DNA of 43,497 bases, from positions 1 through 43,497 of the forward strand of contig MNDE01000017.1 in assembly GCA_001914785.1 (NCBI GenBank), in the 5' to 3' direction. This document shows positions 43,019 to 43,497 of this stretch, piece after piece (positions within the stretch are counted from its first letter, which is position 1; every line of letters starts with the position of its first letter). The translations under genes and the position numbers were made by a program. Under the pieces are notes generated by a model, which made no database searches, was not told where the DNA came from, and was given only the letters and a program-made list of their open reading frames with translations. This stretch comes from Acidobacteria bacterium 13_2_20CM_57_17. Its GTDB lineage: Bacteria > Acidobacteriota > Terriglobia > Acidiferrales > UBA7541.

Positions 43019-43497
43019 TCAGGGAGCTGGAGGATTCTTTTGGAGCTGCTGGATATCGCGGTCCTCGATCTGCTGCATGAGGGCTTTGCGGCGAAAGAGG
43101 TAGGCGCGAAGCTGGGTGGAGAGCTGTCGGGGGACAACGAAGAATTGGTTGCGGGCAACTTCCGAAAAAGAGACCGGGCCCCGCGCTGGGATCAGATGCG
43201 CACCCCACTGAAAAATGAAACCGGCATTCCACACCACCAGGAAAAAACTGAGCGCTGCGGAAATAGCGAAAGCCCGGCTCGCGGAATGAAACAATATGCC
43301 GAATCGCTGGAGCAGCATTGCAAAGCCAAAAATAAAGACGGGTGTGAGCGGGATGAAGTACCGGTTTCCGAAGGAGGCCGTGCCATGCCAATAGGGATAA
43401 CTGGAAATCAGGTAGTAATAGGCGGCTGCGCCAACGCCGAGATATAAGGTGATGGATTTCGCCGCGCGAGGCGCGAAAAAAAGGCCTCCGACGGAAA
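43019..43497 (-). CDS. polytopic membrane protein, C-terminal part (runs off right edge)
   Basis: An open minus-strand frame enters at 43497 and ends at 43019. At least 158 residues are visible, with two or three membrane segments (around SITLYLGVGAAAYYYLI, IPLTPVFIFGFAMLL, and AISAALSFFLVVWNAGFI) and the motif FGNRYFIPLTPVFIFG, typical of large membrane glycosyltransferase- or polymerase-like proteins. The C-terminus is hydrophilic. The start lies outside the window, and a promoter for wzm may lie in the 99 bases after it. Confidence 0.75.
   Translation of the reverse strand, partial: SVGGLFFAPRAAKSITLYLGVGAAAYYYLISSYPYWHGTASFGNRYFIPLTPVFIFGFAMLLQRFGILFHSASRAFAISAALSFFLVVWNAGFIFQWGAHLIPARGPVSFSEVARNQFFVVPRQLSTQLRAYLFRRKALMQQIEDRDIQQLQKNPPAP

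Noticed and set aside
1-43497. CRISPR array or rRNA genes
   Set aside because: No regularly spaced direct repeats and no rRNA-like stretches were seen.

Overview
The window is a stretch of bacterial chromosome at medium-high GC. Gene style, palindromic repeat type and the kinds of element remnants suggest an Acidobacteriota genome. This is an inference: no rRNA or housekeeping marker is present to prove it. Coding density is high from about 12.6 kb onward and patchy before that.

Region 1 (1-12.5 kb) is an integration hotspot with a decayed plasmid- or ICE-like cargo zone. It starts at the 3' half of a tRNA-Asn (88-138), whose 20-base core recurs near 12156. It ends with a T-arm/acceptor remnant on the minus strand (about 12219-12243) and the 3' half of a tRNA-Ser (12411-12468). 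Between these lie a hipBA toxin-antitoxin pair, a truncated phosphoesterase start, oppositely oriented integrase fragments, a RepB-type primase coupled to a frameshifted VirB11/CpaF-type ATPase remnant, an EVE-domain protein, a decayed IS5-family element, an unusual SSB with its OB fold at the C-terminus, and a radical SAM enzyme resembling tetraether/membrane-spanning lipid synthases. The most interesting unit here is a tightly overlapping three-gene operon (5813-7715): a sigma-70-like factor, a 163-residue unknown protein and an ImmA/IrrE-type metalloprotease. It may be a protease-controlled transcription switch.

Region 2 (12.6-16.9 kb, plus strand) holds a polytopic sensor histidine kinase followed by an ABC-2 type exporter (ATPase plus permease).

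Region 3 (17.0-43.5 kb, almost all minus strand) is a large surface-polysaccharide locus. It has an ABC export pair of the Wzm/Wzt type (Wzt carries an extra C-terminal domain), two GT-B and two GT2 glycosyltransferases, three paralogous predicted glycosyltransferases of an undescribed type, a nucleotide-sugar dehydrogenase, a CDP-tyvelose-epimerase-like enzyme, a NodU-type carbamoyltransferase, a TylF/MycF-like O-methyltransferase, five other class I methyltransferases, two large two-domain methyltransferases (class I plus FkbM) and an acyltransferase-3 protein. The set implies a heavily methylated, carbamoylated and acylated glycan exported by the ABC route, possibly with a methyl chain terminator read by the Wzt C-terminal domain. 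Two membrane proteins of GT-C or polymerase character are also present: one is interrupted by an in-frame TGA, the other runs off the right edge.
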